Of a stretch of DNA of 64,000 nucleotides, positions 34,241 through 43,214 are shown in pieces. The first letter of the stretch is position 1. Every line of letters begins with the position of its first letter. The stretch comes from Pseudoclavibacter triregionum (GTDB lineage: Bacteria > Actinomycetota > Actinomycetes > Actinomycetales > Microbacteriaceae). The notes below the pieces were generated by a model. The model searched no databases. It saw only the letters and a program-made list of their open reading frames with translations, and had not been told where the DNA came from. The DNA is taken from positions 2,170,001 through 2,234,000 of the forward strand of contig OU365335.1 of NCBI GenBank assembly GCA_910822395.1, given 5' to 3'. A program made the position numbers and the translations under genes.

Positions 34241-35695
34241 CTACTCGCGCTCGCCGGCCCGCCCGCGCTCGGCGGCGTGCTGGTAGCGGGCGAGGAAGAG
34301 CGCCTCGGCCAGGATGGCGCGGCGGAGCACGCCGAGGTGCTGCGACTCGTTGGGGCTGTGGGCCATCGTCTGCGGGTCCTCGACGCCGGTCACGAGGATC
34401 TCCGCCTCCGGGAACTCGCGCACGAAGTCGGCGATGAAGGGGATCGAGCCGCCGACTCCGGTCTGCGCGGGCTCGGCGTCCCACCCGTCGCGCATGGCGC
34501 CGAGCATGAGCTGCGCGGCGGGGCCCGAGACGTCGACGAGGAAGGGCGCGCCGGTGTCGAGGTTCGCGAAGGAGAGGTGCGCGCCGAAGGGGGCGTGCGC
34601 CTCGAGGTGGCGGGTGAGGGCCTCGGCCGCCTCCTTCGGGTCCTGGCCCGGGGCGATGCGGCACGAGAGGTGCACGGTGATCGCGGGCGAGAGCGTGTTC
34701 GAGGCGTTCGCGACGCTCGGCGCGTCGATGCCGGTCACGGTGATCGCCGGCTTGAACCAGATGCGCCCGTCGATGGGGCCGTCGCCGAGGAGCTCGACGC
34801 CCTCCAGGAGCTCGGCAGCGCGGCGGAATTCCTCCTCGTCGCGCGCGGCGGTCTCGCCGTCGTGCGAGATGAGGCCCTCGACGGCGACGCGGCCGCGCTC
34901 GTCCCAGAGCGAGTCGAGGAGGCGGATCGTCGCGAGCATGGCGTCCGGCACCGCTCCCCCGAACATGCCCGAGTGCCAGGCGTGCTCCATGGTGCGGACG
35001 GTGACGTCCATCGTGATGTTGCCGCGGAGCGCGACGGTGAGGCCGGGCTGCTCGACGGAGGGGTTGTCGCTGTCGGCGACGATGATGACGTCGCCCCGGA
35101 GGTCGTCGCGGTGCGCAGCCAGGAAAGGCGCGAAGCTGCGCGAGCCGTTCTCCTCCTCGCCCTCGACGAAGACGGTGACGCCGAGGCGGAGGTCCTCGCC
35201 GAGCACGTCGCGGAGCGCCTCGAGGGCGCCGATGTGGGCGATGACGCCCGCCTTGTCGTCGCTCGCGCCGCGGCCGTAGAGGCGCTCGCCGACGACGGAC
35301 GGCTCGAAGGGCGGCGTCCGCCAGAGCTCGTGGTCGCCCTCGGGCTGCACGTCGTGGTGGGCGTAGAGCGTCACGGTCGGGAACCCGGGGGCGGCGGGGC
35401 GGACGGCGACGACGCCGGGCTGGCCGAGCCGGCCCTCGGCGTCCTCGTGCTGGTGGATCTCGACGCGCTCGAAGAGGCCGGTCGCCTCGAGGAGGCCCTT
35501 CGTCGCCTCGGCGCTCGCGCGCACGTTCGCGGGGTCGAAGGCGTCCCAGGAGACGGAGGGGATGCGGACGAGATCGCCGAGGCGCGCGATGACGTGCGGC
35601 ATGCCGAGCTCGACGCGGTCGCGGAGGGCGGCCTCGAGGTCGTCGGACGGCGTGCGGTCGGTGCGGTCGGCGGAGCGGTCGTCAGCGGCGGTCAT
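34241..35695 (-). CDS. M20-family dipeptidase
   Basis: A 484-residue zinc dipeptidase of the M20 (CNDP-like) family. Metal and catalytic residues are seen in TVTLYAHHDVQPEGD (zinc His and Asp), GRGASDDKAG, EGEEENGS (general-base Glu), VADSDNPS and the late TGVEDPQTMAHSPNES (His). It hydrolyses dipeptides in the cytoplasm; specificity is unknown. ATG 35695 is chosen because a -10-like TAAGAT ends 7 bases upstream, suggesting a leaderless mRNA. It is divergent from the DUF3043 gene with only 37 bases between the starts, a conserved pairing in actinobacteria. Confidence 0.9.
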   Translation of the reverse strand: MTAADDRSADRTDRTPSDDLEAALRDRVELGMPHVIARLGDLVRIPSVSWDAFDPANVRASAEATKGLLEATGLFERVEIHQHEDAEGRLGQPGVVAVRPAAPGFPTVTLYAHHDVQPEGDHELWRTPPFEPSVVGERLYGRGASDDKAGVIAHIGALEALRDVLGEDLRLGVTVFVEGEEENGSRSFAPFLAAHRDDLRGDVIIVADSDNPSVEQPGLTVALRGNITMDVTVRTMEHAWHSGMFGGAVPDAMLATIRLLDSLWDERGRVAVEGLISHDGETAARDEEEFRRAAELLEGVELLGDGPIDGRIWFKPAITVTGIDAPSVANASNTLSPAITVHLSCRIAPGQDPKEAAEALTRHLEAHAPFGAHLSFANLDTGAPFLVDVSGPAAQLMLGAMRDGWDAEPAQTGVGGSIPFIADFVREFPEAEILVTGVEDPQTMAHSPNESQHLGVLRRAILAEALFLARYQHAAERGRAGERE

Positions 35696-35702
35696 GCGGG
35701 TA

Positions 35703-35708
35703 ATCTTA
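35703..35708 (-). promoter_or_regulatory. -10 element for the leaderless M20 dipeptidase mRNA
   Basis: TAAGAT on the minus strand (35708-35703) ends 7 bases before the ATG, the spacing expected for transcription starting at or near the start codon. No good -35 hexamer is seen, which is usual in actinobacteria. Confidence 0.5.
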
Positions 35709-35732
35709 GGGTTCCCCGTCCGAGAGGCATCC

Positions 35733-36473
35733 ATGGCATCCACGTCGAAGCGTCCCCCGTCCACGCGCTCGTTCAAGCCGGGGGTCCGGCCCGACGCGAA
35801 GCCCGCGCGGACCGAGCCGGCGGCCGCGGCCGAGGCGAAGGACGGGAAGGCCCACGGCGCGACCGCCGTGACGGCCGCCGCCTCGAAGCCGGCCTCCGCG
35901 AAGCCCGCCTCGAAGCCGGCCTCCGCGAAGCCCGCCTCGAAGCCCGCCGGCAAGAACGGCCCGACGCCCAAGCGCAGCGAGCGCGAGCAGCAGAACCTCC
36001 GCCCGATCGTCCCGACCGACCGCAAGGCGGCGAAGAAGGCCGCCCAGGCCGAGATGCGCGCGAAGCAGCAGGAGGCCCGCCAGGGCATGCTCAAGGGCGA
36101 CGACCGCTACCTGCGCGAGTCGGAGCGCGGCCCGCAGAAGCGCTTCATGCGGGACGTCATCGACGCGCGCTTCTCGCTCGGCGAGATCCTCATGCCGCTC
36201 ATGCTCCTCATCATCTTCACGAACTTCCTCGGCGACAACACCGTCGCGCTCGTCGCGATGATCGGCATCTGGGTCTACCTCGCGGTCTGCGTCATCGAGG
36301 CGCTCTTCGTCGCCCGCTCGATCAAGCGACGGATCGCCGAGGTCGTCGGCCCCGACCGCGTCGAGGGCGGCATCGTCATGGGCACGCTCGGCCGCTGCCT
36401 GCAGATGCGCTTCATGCGCATGCCGAAGCCGCAGGCCCCGCGCTTCTCGAAGCCGGAGTTCACGGGGCGCTAG
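35733..36473 (+). CDS. DUF3043 membrane protein with Lys/Ala/Pro repeat tail
   Basis: A 246-residue protein. Residues 1-90 are a basic, disordered segment with repeated KPASAKPAS units; residues 95-246 are the DUF3043 domain, with RPIVPTDRKAAKKAAQAEMR, the charged GDDRYLRESERGPQKRFMRD, and two membrane helices (about 155-175 and 180-200), ending in a basic cytoplasmic tail. The function of DUF3043 is unknown; it is confined to actinobacteria and usually sits next to this M20 peptidase, as here. The repeats come from a 27-base DNA unit (35885-35945). ATG 35733 is used; no strong ribosome site is seen. Confidence 0.85.
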   Translation: MASTSKRPPSTRSFKPGVRPDAKPARTEPAAAAEAKDGKAHGATAVTAAASKPASAKPASKPASAKPASKPAGKNGPTPKRSEREQQNLRPIVPTDRKAAKKAAQAEMRAKQQEARQGMLKGDDRYLRESERGPQKRFMRDVIDARFSLGEILMPLMLLIIFTNFLGDNTVALVAMIGIWVYLAVCVIEALFVARSIKRRIAEVVGPDRVEGGIVMGTLGRCLQMRFMRMPKPQAPRFSKPEFTGR

Positions 36474-36509
36474 GCGCCGCTCCCCTGCCGAGTCATCCCC
36501 CGCCGTCAC

Positions 36510-36550
36510 GAGGAGGGCCGCCCGCGCGCCGGCGCCGGGCGGCCCTCCTC
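36510..36550. terminator. Bidirectional terminator between the DUF3043 gene and pyrD
   Basis: GAGGAGGGCCGCCCG (36510-36524) pairs perfectly with CGGGCGGCCCTCCTC (36536-36550), loop 11 bases, between two convergent genes. Confidence 0.8.
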
Positions 36551-36573
36551 GTCTGCGGGCGGCCGCTCCCCCG

Positions 36574-37617
36574 CTAGGCCGTCTTCGGCCCGCGCGCCTC
36601 GAGCAGCGCCGCGAGCTCGCGGTTGATGCGGCGCGCCCAGAGCGGCCCCGCGTAGAGGAACTCCGTGTAGCCCTGCACGAGCGTCGCGCCCGCGTCGAGC
36701 CGCTCGAGGACGTCCTCCGCCGTCCGCACGCCGCCGACCGAGATGATCGTCTGCTCGGGCGGCAGCGCCTCTCGGAGGATGCGGAGCACCTCGAGCGAGC
36801 GCTCGGCGAGCGGGGCGCCGGAGAGGCCGCCGGCGCCGTAGGCCTCGACGACGCGGCGGCTCGTGCGCAGGCCCTCGCGGGAGATCGTCGTGTTCGTCGC
36901 GATGACGCCGTCGATGCCGACGCGGACGGCGAGCTCGGCGATCCGGCGGAGCTCCTCGTCCGAGAGATCCGGGGCGATCTTCACGAGCAGCGGCACGCGG
37001 CCCGCCGCCTCCTTCGTCGCGCGGAGGATCGGCTCGAGCGCGTCGAGCTCCTGCAGGCCGCGCAGGCCGGGGGTGTTCGGCGAGGAGACGTTCACGACGA
37101 AGTACTCGGCGACCTCGCGGAGGGTCGTCGCGGCGGAGACGTAGTCCTTCACGGCGTCCTCGGCGGGGGTCGCCTTGTTCTTGCCGAGGTTCACGCCGAT
37201 GATGATCCGGCCCGAGTTGCAGGCGCGGAGCTGCTCGACCATCGCCTGCGCGCCGTCGTTGTTGAAGCCCATGCGGTTGATGAGGGCGCGGTCGGCGACG
37301 AGGCGGAACAGGCGCGGCCGCGGGTTGCCGGGCTGCGCGAGCGGCGTCACGGTGCCGACCTCCACGTGGCCGAACCCGAGCGCCTCGAGGCCGTCGACGT
37401 ACGTGCCGTTCTTGTCGAAGCCCGCCGCGAGCCCGAACGGCGAGGGGAACTCGAGGCCGAGGGCGCGGGTGCGCAGACTCGGCGCGGGCTCGGTGACGCG
37501 GCGCGCGACCGAGGTGATGATGGGCCGCCCGAGGGCGCGGATGACGCGGCCGGCGAGCGCGTGCGCCCGCTCGGCGTCCAGCTTCGAGAGCACGAGGCGG
37601 AAGAGCAGCGGGTACAC
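36574..37617 (-). CDS. pyrD: Quinone-dependent dihydroorotate dehydrogenase PyrD
   Basis: A 347-residue class 2 dihydroorotate dehydrogenase, the FMN enzyme of pyrimidine synthesis that hands electrons to menaquinone at the membrane. The N-terminal amphipathic helix (YPLLFRLVLSKLDAERAH) of class 2, then FGLAAGFDKNG, GHVEVGTVTPLAQPGNPRPR, RMGFNNDG, NVSSPNTPGLR and the FMN-phosphate region SVGGVRTAEDV are present. GTG 37617 is taken as start: AGGAGG lies 11 bases upstream, over the end of nrdR; no ATG gives this helix. It follows hisD and nrdR in one direction. Confidence 0.94.
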   Translation of the reverse strand: MYPLLFRLVLSKLDAERAHALAGRVIRALGRPIITSVARRVTEPAPSLRTRALGLEFPSPFGLAAGFDKNGTYVDGLEALGFGHVEVGTVTPLAQPGNPRPRLFRLVADRALINRMGFNNDGAQAMVEQLRACNSGRIIIGVNLGKNKATPAEDAVKDYVSAATTLREVAEYFVVNVSSPNTPGLRGLQELDALEPILRATKEAAGRVPLLVKIAPDLSDEELRRIAELAVRVGIDGVIATNTTISREGLRTSRRVVEAYGAGGLSGAPLAERSLEVLRILREALPPEQTIISVGGVRTAEDVLERLDAGATLVQGYTEFLYAGPLWARRINRELAALLEARGPKTA

Positions 37618-37622
37618 GGCGA

Positions 37623-38120
37623 TCAGGCCTCCTGGTCGGCGATGGCGGCGGCGTCCGCGCGGGCGGGGGTCGAGAGGCCCTCCTCGCGCATGCGGGAGAT
37701 CGCGGCCTCGAAGTCGTCGAGCGAGCAGAAGCCCTGATACACGCTCGCGAATCGGAGGTAGGCGACGTCGTCGAGCTCGCGCAGCGGCGGCAGGATGGCG
37801 AGGCCGATGTCGTTCGCGTCGACCTGCGACTGGCCGGAGCCGCGGATCGCCTCCTCGACCTTCTGGGCGAGGACGGCGAGGTCCGAGTCCGTGACCGGGC
37901 GGCCCTGGCACGCCTTGCGGACGCCCGAGACGATCTTGTCGCGCGAGAACGGCTCGACGACGCCGTTGCGCTTGATGACCGTGAGGCTCGCGGTCTCGGT
38001 CGTCGTGAAGCGGCGGCCGCACTCCGGGCACTGCCGGCGGCGGCGGATCGAGGTGCCGTCGTCGCTCGTGCGGGAGTCGACGACGCGGGAGTCGTCGTGC
38101 CGGCAGAAGGGGCAGTGCAT
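37623..38120 (-). CDS. nrdR: Transcriptional repressor NrdR
   Basis: A 165-residue regulator of ribonucleotide reductase genes. The N-terminal zinc ribbon is complete ([13 protein letters not shown] and [12 protein letters not shown]), followed by the ATP-cone that senses ATP/dATP ([19 protein letters not shown]) up to about residue 140. ATG 38120 overlaps the hisD stop by 4 bases. A 25-residue Ala/Asp-rich tail follows the cone. No NrdR box was searched for; no nrd genes are in the window. Confidence 0.95.
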   Translation of the reverse strand: MHCPFCRHDDSRVVDSRTSDDGTSIRRRRQCPECGRRFTTTETASLTVIKRNGVVEPFSRDKIVSGVRKACQGRPVTDSDLAVLAQKVEEAIRGSGQSQVDANDIGLAILPPLRELDDVAYLRFASVYQGFCSLDDFEAAISRMREEGLSTPARADAAAIADQEA

Positions 38121-39418
38121 CAGCGGGCCTCGGCGGCCTCGCCGTGGGCGGGGAGGTCCTCGGCGTTCGCGAGCGCGACGATCTTGGGGGCGACGGCGGC
38201 GAAGGCGTCCGCGTCGTAGCGGATGATCTGCTGCGCCCGGAGGAAGGTGTAGGCGCCGAGGCCGGAGGCGTGGGACGCCTGGCCGCCCGTGGGGAGCACG
38301 TGGTTGGAGCCCGCGACGTAGTCGCCGAGCGGCACGGGCGAGGTGCGGCCGAGGAAGATCGCGCCGGCCGAGGTGATCGTCTCGAGGACGGCGTCGTCGT
38401 CGGCCGTCTGGATCTCGAGGTGCTCCGGGCCGTACGCGTTCGAGACGCGGGCGGCGGCGGCGAGGTCGTCGACGAGGACGATCGCCGACTGCGGGCCGGT
38501 GAGCGCCGTGCGGCAGCGCTCGGCGTGCTTCGTCGCGCTCGCGCGGCGGTCGACGGCGGCCGAGACGCGCTCGGCGAAGTCGGCGTCGGGGGTGACGAGC
38601 ACGGAGCCGGCCATCTCGTCGTGCTCGGCCTGCGAGACGAGGTCGCTCGCGACGGCCTCGACGTCGGCCGTGCCGTCGGCGATGACGAGGATCTCGGTGG
38701 GGCCGGCTTCGGCGTCGATGCCGACGACCGAGCTCACCACGCGCTTCGCGGCGGCGACCCAGACGTTGCCGGGGCCGGTGATGACGTCGACCGGCTCGAG
38801 GCCGAGCGACTCGATGCCGTAGGCGAGCGCGCCGATCGCACCCGCGCCGCCCATGGCGTACACCTCATCGACGCCGAGGAGGGCGCAGGCGGCGAGGATC
38901 GTCGGGTGGATGCGGCCGCCGAAGTCGCGCTGCGGCGGCGAGGCGATGGCGAGCGAGGGCACGCCCGCGGCCTGCGCGGCGACGACGTTCATGACGACGC
39001 TCGAGGGGTAGACGGCCTTGCCGCCGGGCACGTAGAGGCCGACGCGGTCGACGGGCTGCCAGCGCTGCACGATCGTCGCGCCGGGCGCGACCTCGGTCTC
39101 CACGCGCGGCGGCACCTGGGCATCCGAGCCCTTGCGCACGCGCGCGATCATCTCCTCGAGCGCCTCGCGGACGGTCGGGACGAGGTCATCGAGCGCGGCG
39201 GCGAGCTCCTCCGGCGTCGCGCGGATCGGGTCCGCCGCTCCCCCGTCGAGGCGCTCGGCCTGCTCGCGGAGCGCGGCCTCGCCGCGCTCGCGGACGTCGG
39301 CGACGAGCTCGGCGGCGGTCGCCGCGGCGACGGTGACGCCGACCTCGGGGCGGGGCAGCGCCTCGCGCAGCTCGGTGGCGGAGAGGGGACGCGAGCGGAG
39401 GTCGATGGTGCGCAGCAT
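38120..39418 (-). CDS. hisD: Histidinol dehydrogenase HisD
   Basis: A 432-residue zinc- and NAD-dependent enzyme that carries out the last two oxidations of histidine synthesis. Recognisable segments are [63 protein letters not shown] and [11 protein letters not shown] with the catalytic and zinc histidines, then [10 protein letters not shown] and [15 protein letters not shown] 39418 (MLRTIDLRS) is preferred because GGGAG lies 6 bases upstream; ATG 39430 is weaker. Other his genes are not in the window, so hisD is probably the last or an isolated member here. Confidence 0.95.
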   Translation of the reverse strand: MLRTIDLRSRPLSATELREALPRPEVGVTVAAATAAELVADVRERGEAALREQAERLDGGAADPIRATPEELAAALDDLVPTVREALEEMIARVRKGSDAQVPPRVETEVAPGATIVQRWQPVDRVGLYVPGGKAVYPSSVVMNVVAAQAAGVPSLAIASPPQRDFGGRIHPTILAACALLGVDEVYAMGGAGAIGALAYGIESLGLEPVDVITGPGNVWVAAAKRVVSSVVGIDAEAGPTEILVIADGTADVEAVASDLVSQAEHDEMAGSVLVTPDADFAERVSAAVDRRASATKHAERCRTALTGPQSAIVLVDDLAAAARVSNAYGPEHLEIQTADDDAVLETITSAGAIFLGRTSPVPLGDYVAGSNHVLPTGGQASHASGLGAYTFLRAQQIIRYDADAFAAVAPKIVALANAEDLPAHGEAAEAR

Positions 39419-39496
39419 GATGGCTCCCATTCTAGTTCCGGGCGCCTGCGCGATCGCCGCCGCCGGCGGCCCGCAACCAGCTCCTCGAAGCGGCCC

Positions 39497-42400
39497 CTAC
39501 TCGAAGCAGCCGGGCCCGAGGAGCGCCTTGAGCTCGCCGTACATCCCCGCCGAGATCTGCACGCGGTGCGGCAGCTCGAAGCGGCGCACGGCCGTCGGGG
39601 TGAGGAGCTTGAGGCGCACCTCCGACTCCCCCGGGTGCCGGCGGAGCATTCGGTCGAGCTCGGAGACGAGCGACTCGGTTGCGCGCGTGTCCGGGAAGGA
39701 GAGCGTGAGCGGCCGGGCCTCGTCGGCCTGCGAGAGCTTCGGCACGGAGAGCCCCTGCGCGTGGAGGTTCATCCCGTCGTCGCGCATCGAGACGCGGCCG
39801 CGCACGGCGACGATCGTGTCGGCGACGAGCTGCGTCTGGAACTCCTGGTACGTCTTGCCCATGAACATCACGGTCATCTCGCCGCCGAAGTCCTCGACGG
39901 TGATGATGCCGTAGGGGTTGCCGGAGTTCTTCGCGACGCGGTGCTGGACGCTCGTCACGAGGCCCGCGATCGTCACCTGCTCGCCGTCCTTCACGACCTC
40001 CGACTCGAGGAGGTCGAGGATGCCCGTCGACGCGAGCCGCGCGAGGTCGACCTCGAGCCCGGCGAGCGGATGGTCGGAGACGTAGAGCCCGAGCATGTCG
40101 CGCTCGAAGGCGAGCTTGTCGCGTCGGTTGAACTCGGGCCGCTCGGGCACGTGCGCCCGCTCCTCCTCGAAGTCCATGAGCCCGGCGAAGAGGTCGACCT
40201 GGCCGTGGGCCTCGTTGCGCTTCTTCGAGACGATCTCGTCGATCGCCTGCTCGTGGATCTCCAGGAGCGCGCGGCGGGTGTCGCCGAGCGAGTCGAAGGC
40301 GCCGGCCTTGATGAGCGACTCGACGGTGCGCTTGTTCGCGACGCCCATCGGGCACTTGTCGAGGAAGTCGTGGAAGCCCTCGAAGTCGCCCTTCTCGGCG
40401 CGGCTCTGCTTGATGAGCTCGACGACGTTCGAGCCCACATTGCGCACGGCCCCCATGCCGAAGCGGATATCCTCGCCGACGGCCGTGAAGTCGACGTCCG
40501 ACGCGTTCACGTCCGGCGGCAGCACCTTGATGCCCATGCGGCGGCACTCGTTGAGGTAGACGCCGAGCTTGTCGCGCGCGTCGCCGACGGAGGTGAGGAG
40601 CGCGGCCATGTACTCGGCCGGGTAGTGCGCCTTGAGGTACGCCGTCCAGTAGGAGACGACGCCGTAGGCCGCGGAGTGCGCCTTGTTGAAGGCGTAGTCA
40701 GAGAACGGGAGGAGGATGTCCCAGAGCGTCTGGACGGCCTCCATCGAGAAGCCGTTGTCCTGCATGCCCTGCGAGAAGCCGGCGAACTGCCTGTCGAGCT
40801 CCGCCTTCTTCTTCTTGCCCATCGCGCGCCGGAGGATGTCGGCCTGGCCCAGGCTGTAGCCCGCGACCTTCTGCGCGATCGACATCACCTGCTCCTGGTA
40901 GATGATGAGGCCGTAGGTGCCCGAGAGGATCTCCGCGAGCGGCTCCTCGAGCTCTGGGTGGATCGGCACGATCGGCTGCTGGCCGTTCTTGCGCAGCGCG
41001 TAGTTGGTGTGCGAGTTCGCGCCCATGGGACCGGGTCGGTAGAGCGCGAGGACGGCCGAGATGTCCTCGAAGTTGTCGGGCTTCATGAGGCGGAGGAGCC
41101 CGCGCATCGGCCCGCCGTCGAGCTGGAAGACGCCGAGCGTGTCGCCGCGGGCGAGCAGCTCGTAGGTGGCCTTGTCGTCGAGGGCGAGATCCTCGAGCAC
41201 GAGCTCCACGCCCCGGTTCGCCTTGATGTTCGCGAGGGCGTCGGAGACGATCGTGAGGTTCCGCAGCCCCAGGAAGTCCATCTTGATGAGGCCGAGCGAC
41301 TCGCACGCCGGATAGTCGAACTGCGTGACGATCTGGCCGTCCTGCTCCCGCTTCATGATCGGGATGATGTCGATGAGCGGATCGGACGACATGATGACGC
41401 CGGCGGCGTGCACGCCCCACTGGCGCTTGAGGTTCTCGATGCCGGAGGCGGTCTCGAAGACCTTCTTCGCGTCGGGGTTCGTCTCGATGAGCGTGCGTAG
41501 CTCTCCCGCCTCGGAGTAGCGCGGGTGCTGCTCGTCGAAGACGCCGGCGAGCGGGATGTCCTTGCCCATGACGGCCGGCGGCATCGCCTTCGTGAGCTGG
41601 TCGCCCATCGAGAAGGGGTAGCCGAGCACGCGCGAGGCGTCCTTGAGGGCCTGCTTCGCCTTGATCGTGCCGTAGGTGACGATCTGGGCGACGCGCTCCG
41701 AGCCGTACTTCTCGGTGACGTAGTGGATGACCTCGGAGCGCCGGCGGTCGTCGAAGTCGACGTCGAAGTCGGGCATCGAGACGCGGTCGGGGTTGAGGAA
41801 GCGCTCGAAGATGAGGCCGTGCTCGAGCGGGTCGAGGTCGGTGATGCGCATCGCGTACGCGGCCATGGAGCCGGCGCCCGAGCCTCGGCCGGGGCCGACG
41901 CGGATGCCGTTGTCCTTTGCCCAGTTGATGAAGTCGGCGACGACGAGGAAGTAGCCCGGGAACCCCATCTGGGTGATGACCTGGATCTCGTAGTCGGCCT
42001 GCTGCCGGACCTTCTCGGGGATGCCGTCCGGATAGCGGTACGCGAGGCCCTTGTCGACCTCCTTCACGAACCACGACGCCTCGGTCTCCCCCTCCGGAAC
42101 CGGGTAGCGCGGCATGTAGTTCGCCGACTCGTCGAACTCGGCGTGGCAGCGCTCGGCGATGAGGAGCGTGTTGTCGCAGGCCTCCGGGTGGTCCTTGAAG
42201 ATCGCGCGCATCTCGGCGGCCGACTTGAGGTAGTAGCCCGTGCCGTCGAACTTGAAGCGGTTCGGATCGTCCATCGTCGAGCCGGACTGCACGCAGAGCA
42301 GGGCCGCGTGCGACTCGGCGTCGTGCGAGTGCGTGTAGTGGAGGTCGTTCGTCGCGACGAGCGGGAGGCTCAGCTCCTTCGCGAGCCGGAGGAGATCGGG

Positions 42401-43003
42401 CATGATCCGGCGCTCGATGTCGATGCCGTGGTCCATGATCTCGCAGAAGTAGTTGTCCGGACCGAAGATGTGGCGGTAGTCGGCGGCCGCCTTGCGCGCC
42501 TCCTCGTACTGGCCGAGGCGCAGGCGCGTCTGCACCTCGCCGGAGGGGCATCCGGTCGTCGCGATGAGGCCCTTCGAGTACTCCTGGAGGAGCTCGCGGT
42601 CCATGCGGGGCTTGTAGAAGTAGCCCTCGATGGAGGCGCGGCTCGAGAGCCGGAAGAGGTTGTGCATGCCCTCGGTCGTCTCCGAGAGCATCGTGATGTG
42701 CGTGTAGGCGCCGGCGCCCGAGACGTCGTCGCCGCCGCCCGAGCCCCACTTCACGCGGGTGCGGTCGCCGCGGTGGGTGCCGGGCGTGAGGTACGCCTCG
42801 GTGCCGATGATCGGCTTGATGCCGTGCTTCTTCGCCGACTTCGCGAACTCGTAGGCGCCGAAGACGTTGCCGTGGTCGGTGCAGGCGATGGCGGGCATGC
42901 CCTGCTCGGCGGCGGCTGCCATGAGCTCGTCGATCCGGGCCGCGCCGTCGAGCATCGAGAACTCGCTGTGGACGTGGAGGTGGACGAACGAATCCTGGCT
43001 CAC
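39497..43003 (-). CDS. dnaE: DNA polymerase III subunit alpha DnaE
   Basis: A 1168-residue replicative polymerase of the DnaE1 type. The N-terminal PHP domain begins HLHVHSEFSMLDGAARI; the polymerase core has VGPGRGSGAGSM and the catalytic aspartates in MPDFDVDFDD, followed by KYGSERVAQIVTYGT; the finger region includes GLIIYQEQVMSIAQ and FNKAHSAAYG; the C-terminal OB domain shows TIAGLVTSVQHRV. Length matches DnaE1 of actinobacteria. GTG 43003 is chosen because it directly precedes the conserved SQDSFVHLHVH; the open frame continues upstream without similarity. Confidence 0.96.
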   Translation of the reverse strand: MSQDSFVHLHVHSEFSMLDGAARIDELMAAAAEQGMPAIACTDHGNVFGAYEFAKSAKKHGIKPIIGTEAYLTPGTHRGDRTRVKWGSGGGDDVSGAGAYTHITMLSETTEGMHNLFRLSSRASIEGYFYKPRMDRELLQEYSKGLIATTGCPSGEVQTRLRLGQYEEARKAAADYRHIFGPDNYFCEIMDHGIDIERRIMPDLLRLAKELSLPLVATNDLHYTHSHDAESHAALLCVQSGSTMDDPNRFKFDGTGYYLKSAAEMRAIFKDHPEACDNTLLIAERCHAEFDESANYMPRYPVPEGETEASWFVKEVDKGLAYRYPDGIPEKVRQQADYEIQVITQMGFPGYFLVVADFINWAKDNGIRVGPGRGSGAGSMAAYAMRITDLDPLEHGLIFERFLNPDRVSMPDFDVDFDDRRRSEVIHYVTEKYGSERVAQIVTYGTIKAKQALKDASRVLGYPFSMGDQLTKAMPPAVMGKDIPLAGVFDEQHPRYSEAGELRTLIETNPDAKKVFETASGIENLKRQWGVHAAGVIMSSDPLIDIIPIMKREQDGQIVTQFDYPACESLGLIKMDFLGLRNLTIVSDALANIKANRGVELVLEDLALDDKATYELLARGDTLGVFQLDGGPMRGLLRLMKPDNFEDISAVLALYRPGPMGANSHTNYALRKNGQQPIVPIHPELEEPLAEILSGTYGLIIYQEQVMSIAQKVAGYSLGQADILRRAMGKKKKAELDRQFAGFSQGMQDNGFSMEAVQTLWDILLPFSDYAFNKAHSAAYGVVSYWTAYLKAHYPAEYMAALLTSVGDARDKLGVYLNECRRMGIKVLPPDVNASDVDFTAVGEDIRFGMGAVRNVGSNVVELIKQSRAEKGDFEGFHDFLDKCPMGVANKRTVESLIKAGAFDSLGDTRRALLEIHEQAIDEIVSKKRNEAHGQVDLFAGLMDFEEERAHVPERPEFNRRDKLAFERDMLGLYVSDHPLAGLEVDLARLASTGILDLLESEVVKDGEQVTIAGLVTSVQHRVAKNSGNPYGIITVEDFGGEMTVMFMGKTYQEFQTQLVADTIVAVRGRVSMRDDGMNLHAQGLSVPKLSQADEARPLTLSFPDTRATESLVSELDRMLRRHPGESEVRLKLLTPTAVRRFELPHRVQISAGMYGELKALLGPGCFE

Positions 43004-43108
43004 GCGACTCCCTGCTCCCGCCGCCGGGCCCTCGGATGACCGGCCCGGCGAAGCCCCAAGTGTAGCCGCGGCCTCGGACACGACGAGCCGGGGCGAGGTG
43101 CCTGCGGG

Positions 43109-43149
43109 GGTCGTTTCGAGACGGCGCCTGCGGCGCCTCCTCAACCACC
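43109..43149. repeat. Dispersed palindromic repeat, copy A
   Basis: A 41-bp palindrome with outer words GGTCGTTTCGAGACGG and CCTCCTCAACCACC around a GCGCC/GGCGC centre. It is inverted relative to copy B 11 bases away and matches the repeat split by the IS30 element. Confidence 0.8.
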
Positions 43150-43160
43150 GAGTCGCCTCA

Positions 43161-43201
43161 GGTGGCTGAGGAGCGCCCGCAGGGCGCGTCTCGACACCAC
43201 C
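43161..43201. repeat. Dispersed palindromic repeat, copy B
   Basis: A 41-bp palindrome starting GGTGGCTGAGGAGCGCCC and ending GTCTCGACACCACC with a 3-base centre. Copies A and B lie between dnaE and the pseudouridine synthase gene and can each fold into a hairpin. Confidence 0.8.
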
Positions 43202-43214
43202 GACCCCAGAGGAC

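Noticed and set aside
38144-41500. Open frame of 1118 codons on the plus strand opposite hisD and dnaE
   Set aside because: Low-complexity Arg/Asp/Val/Leu shadow frame over two well-supported enzymes.
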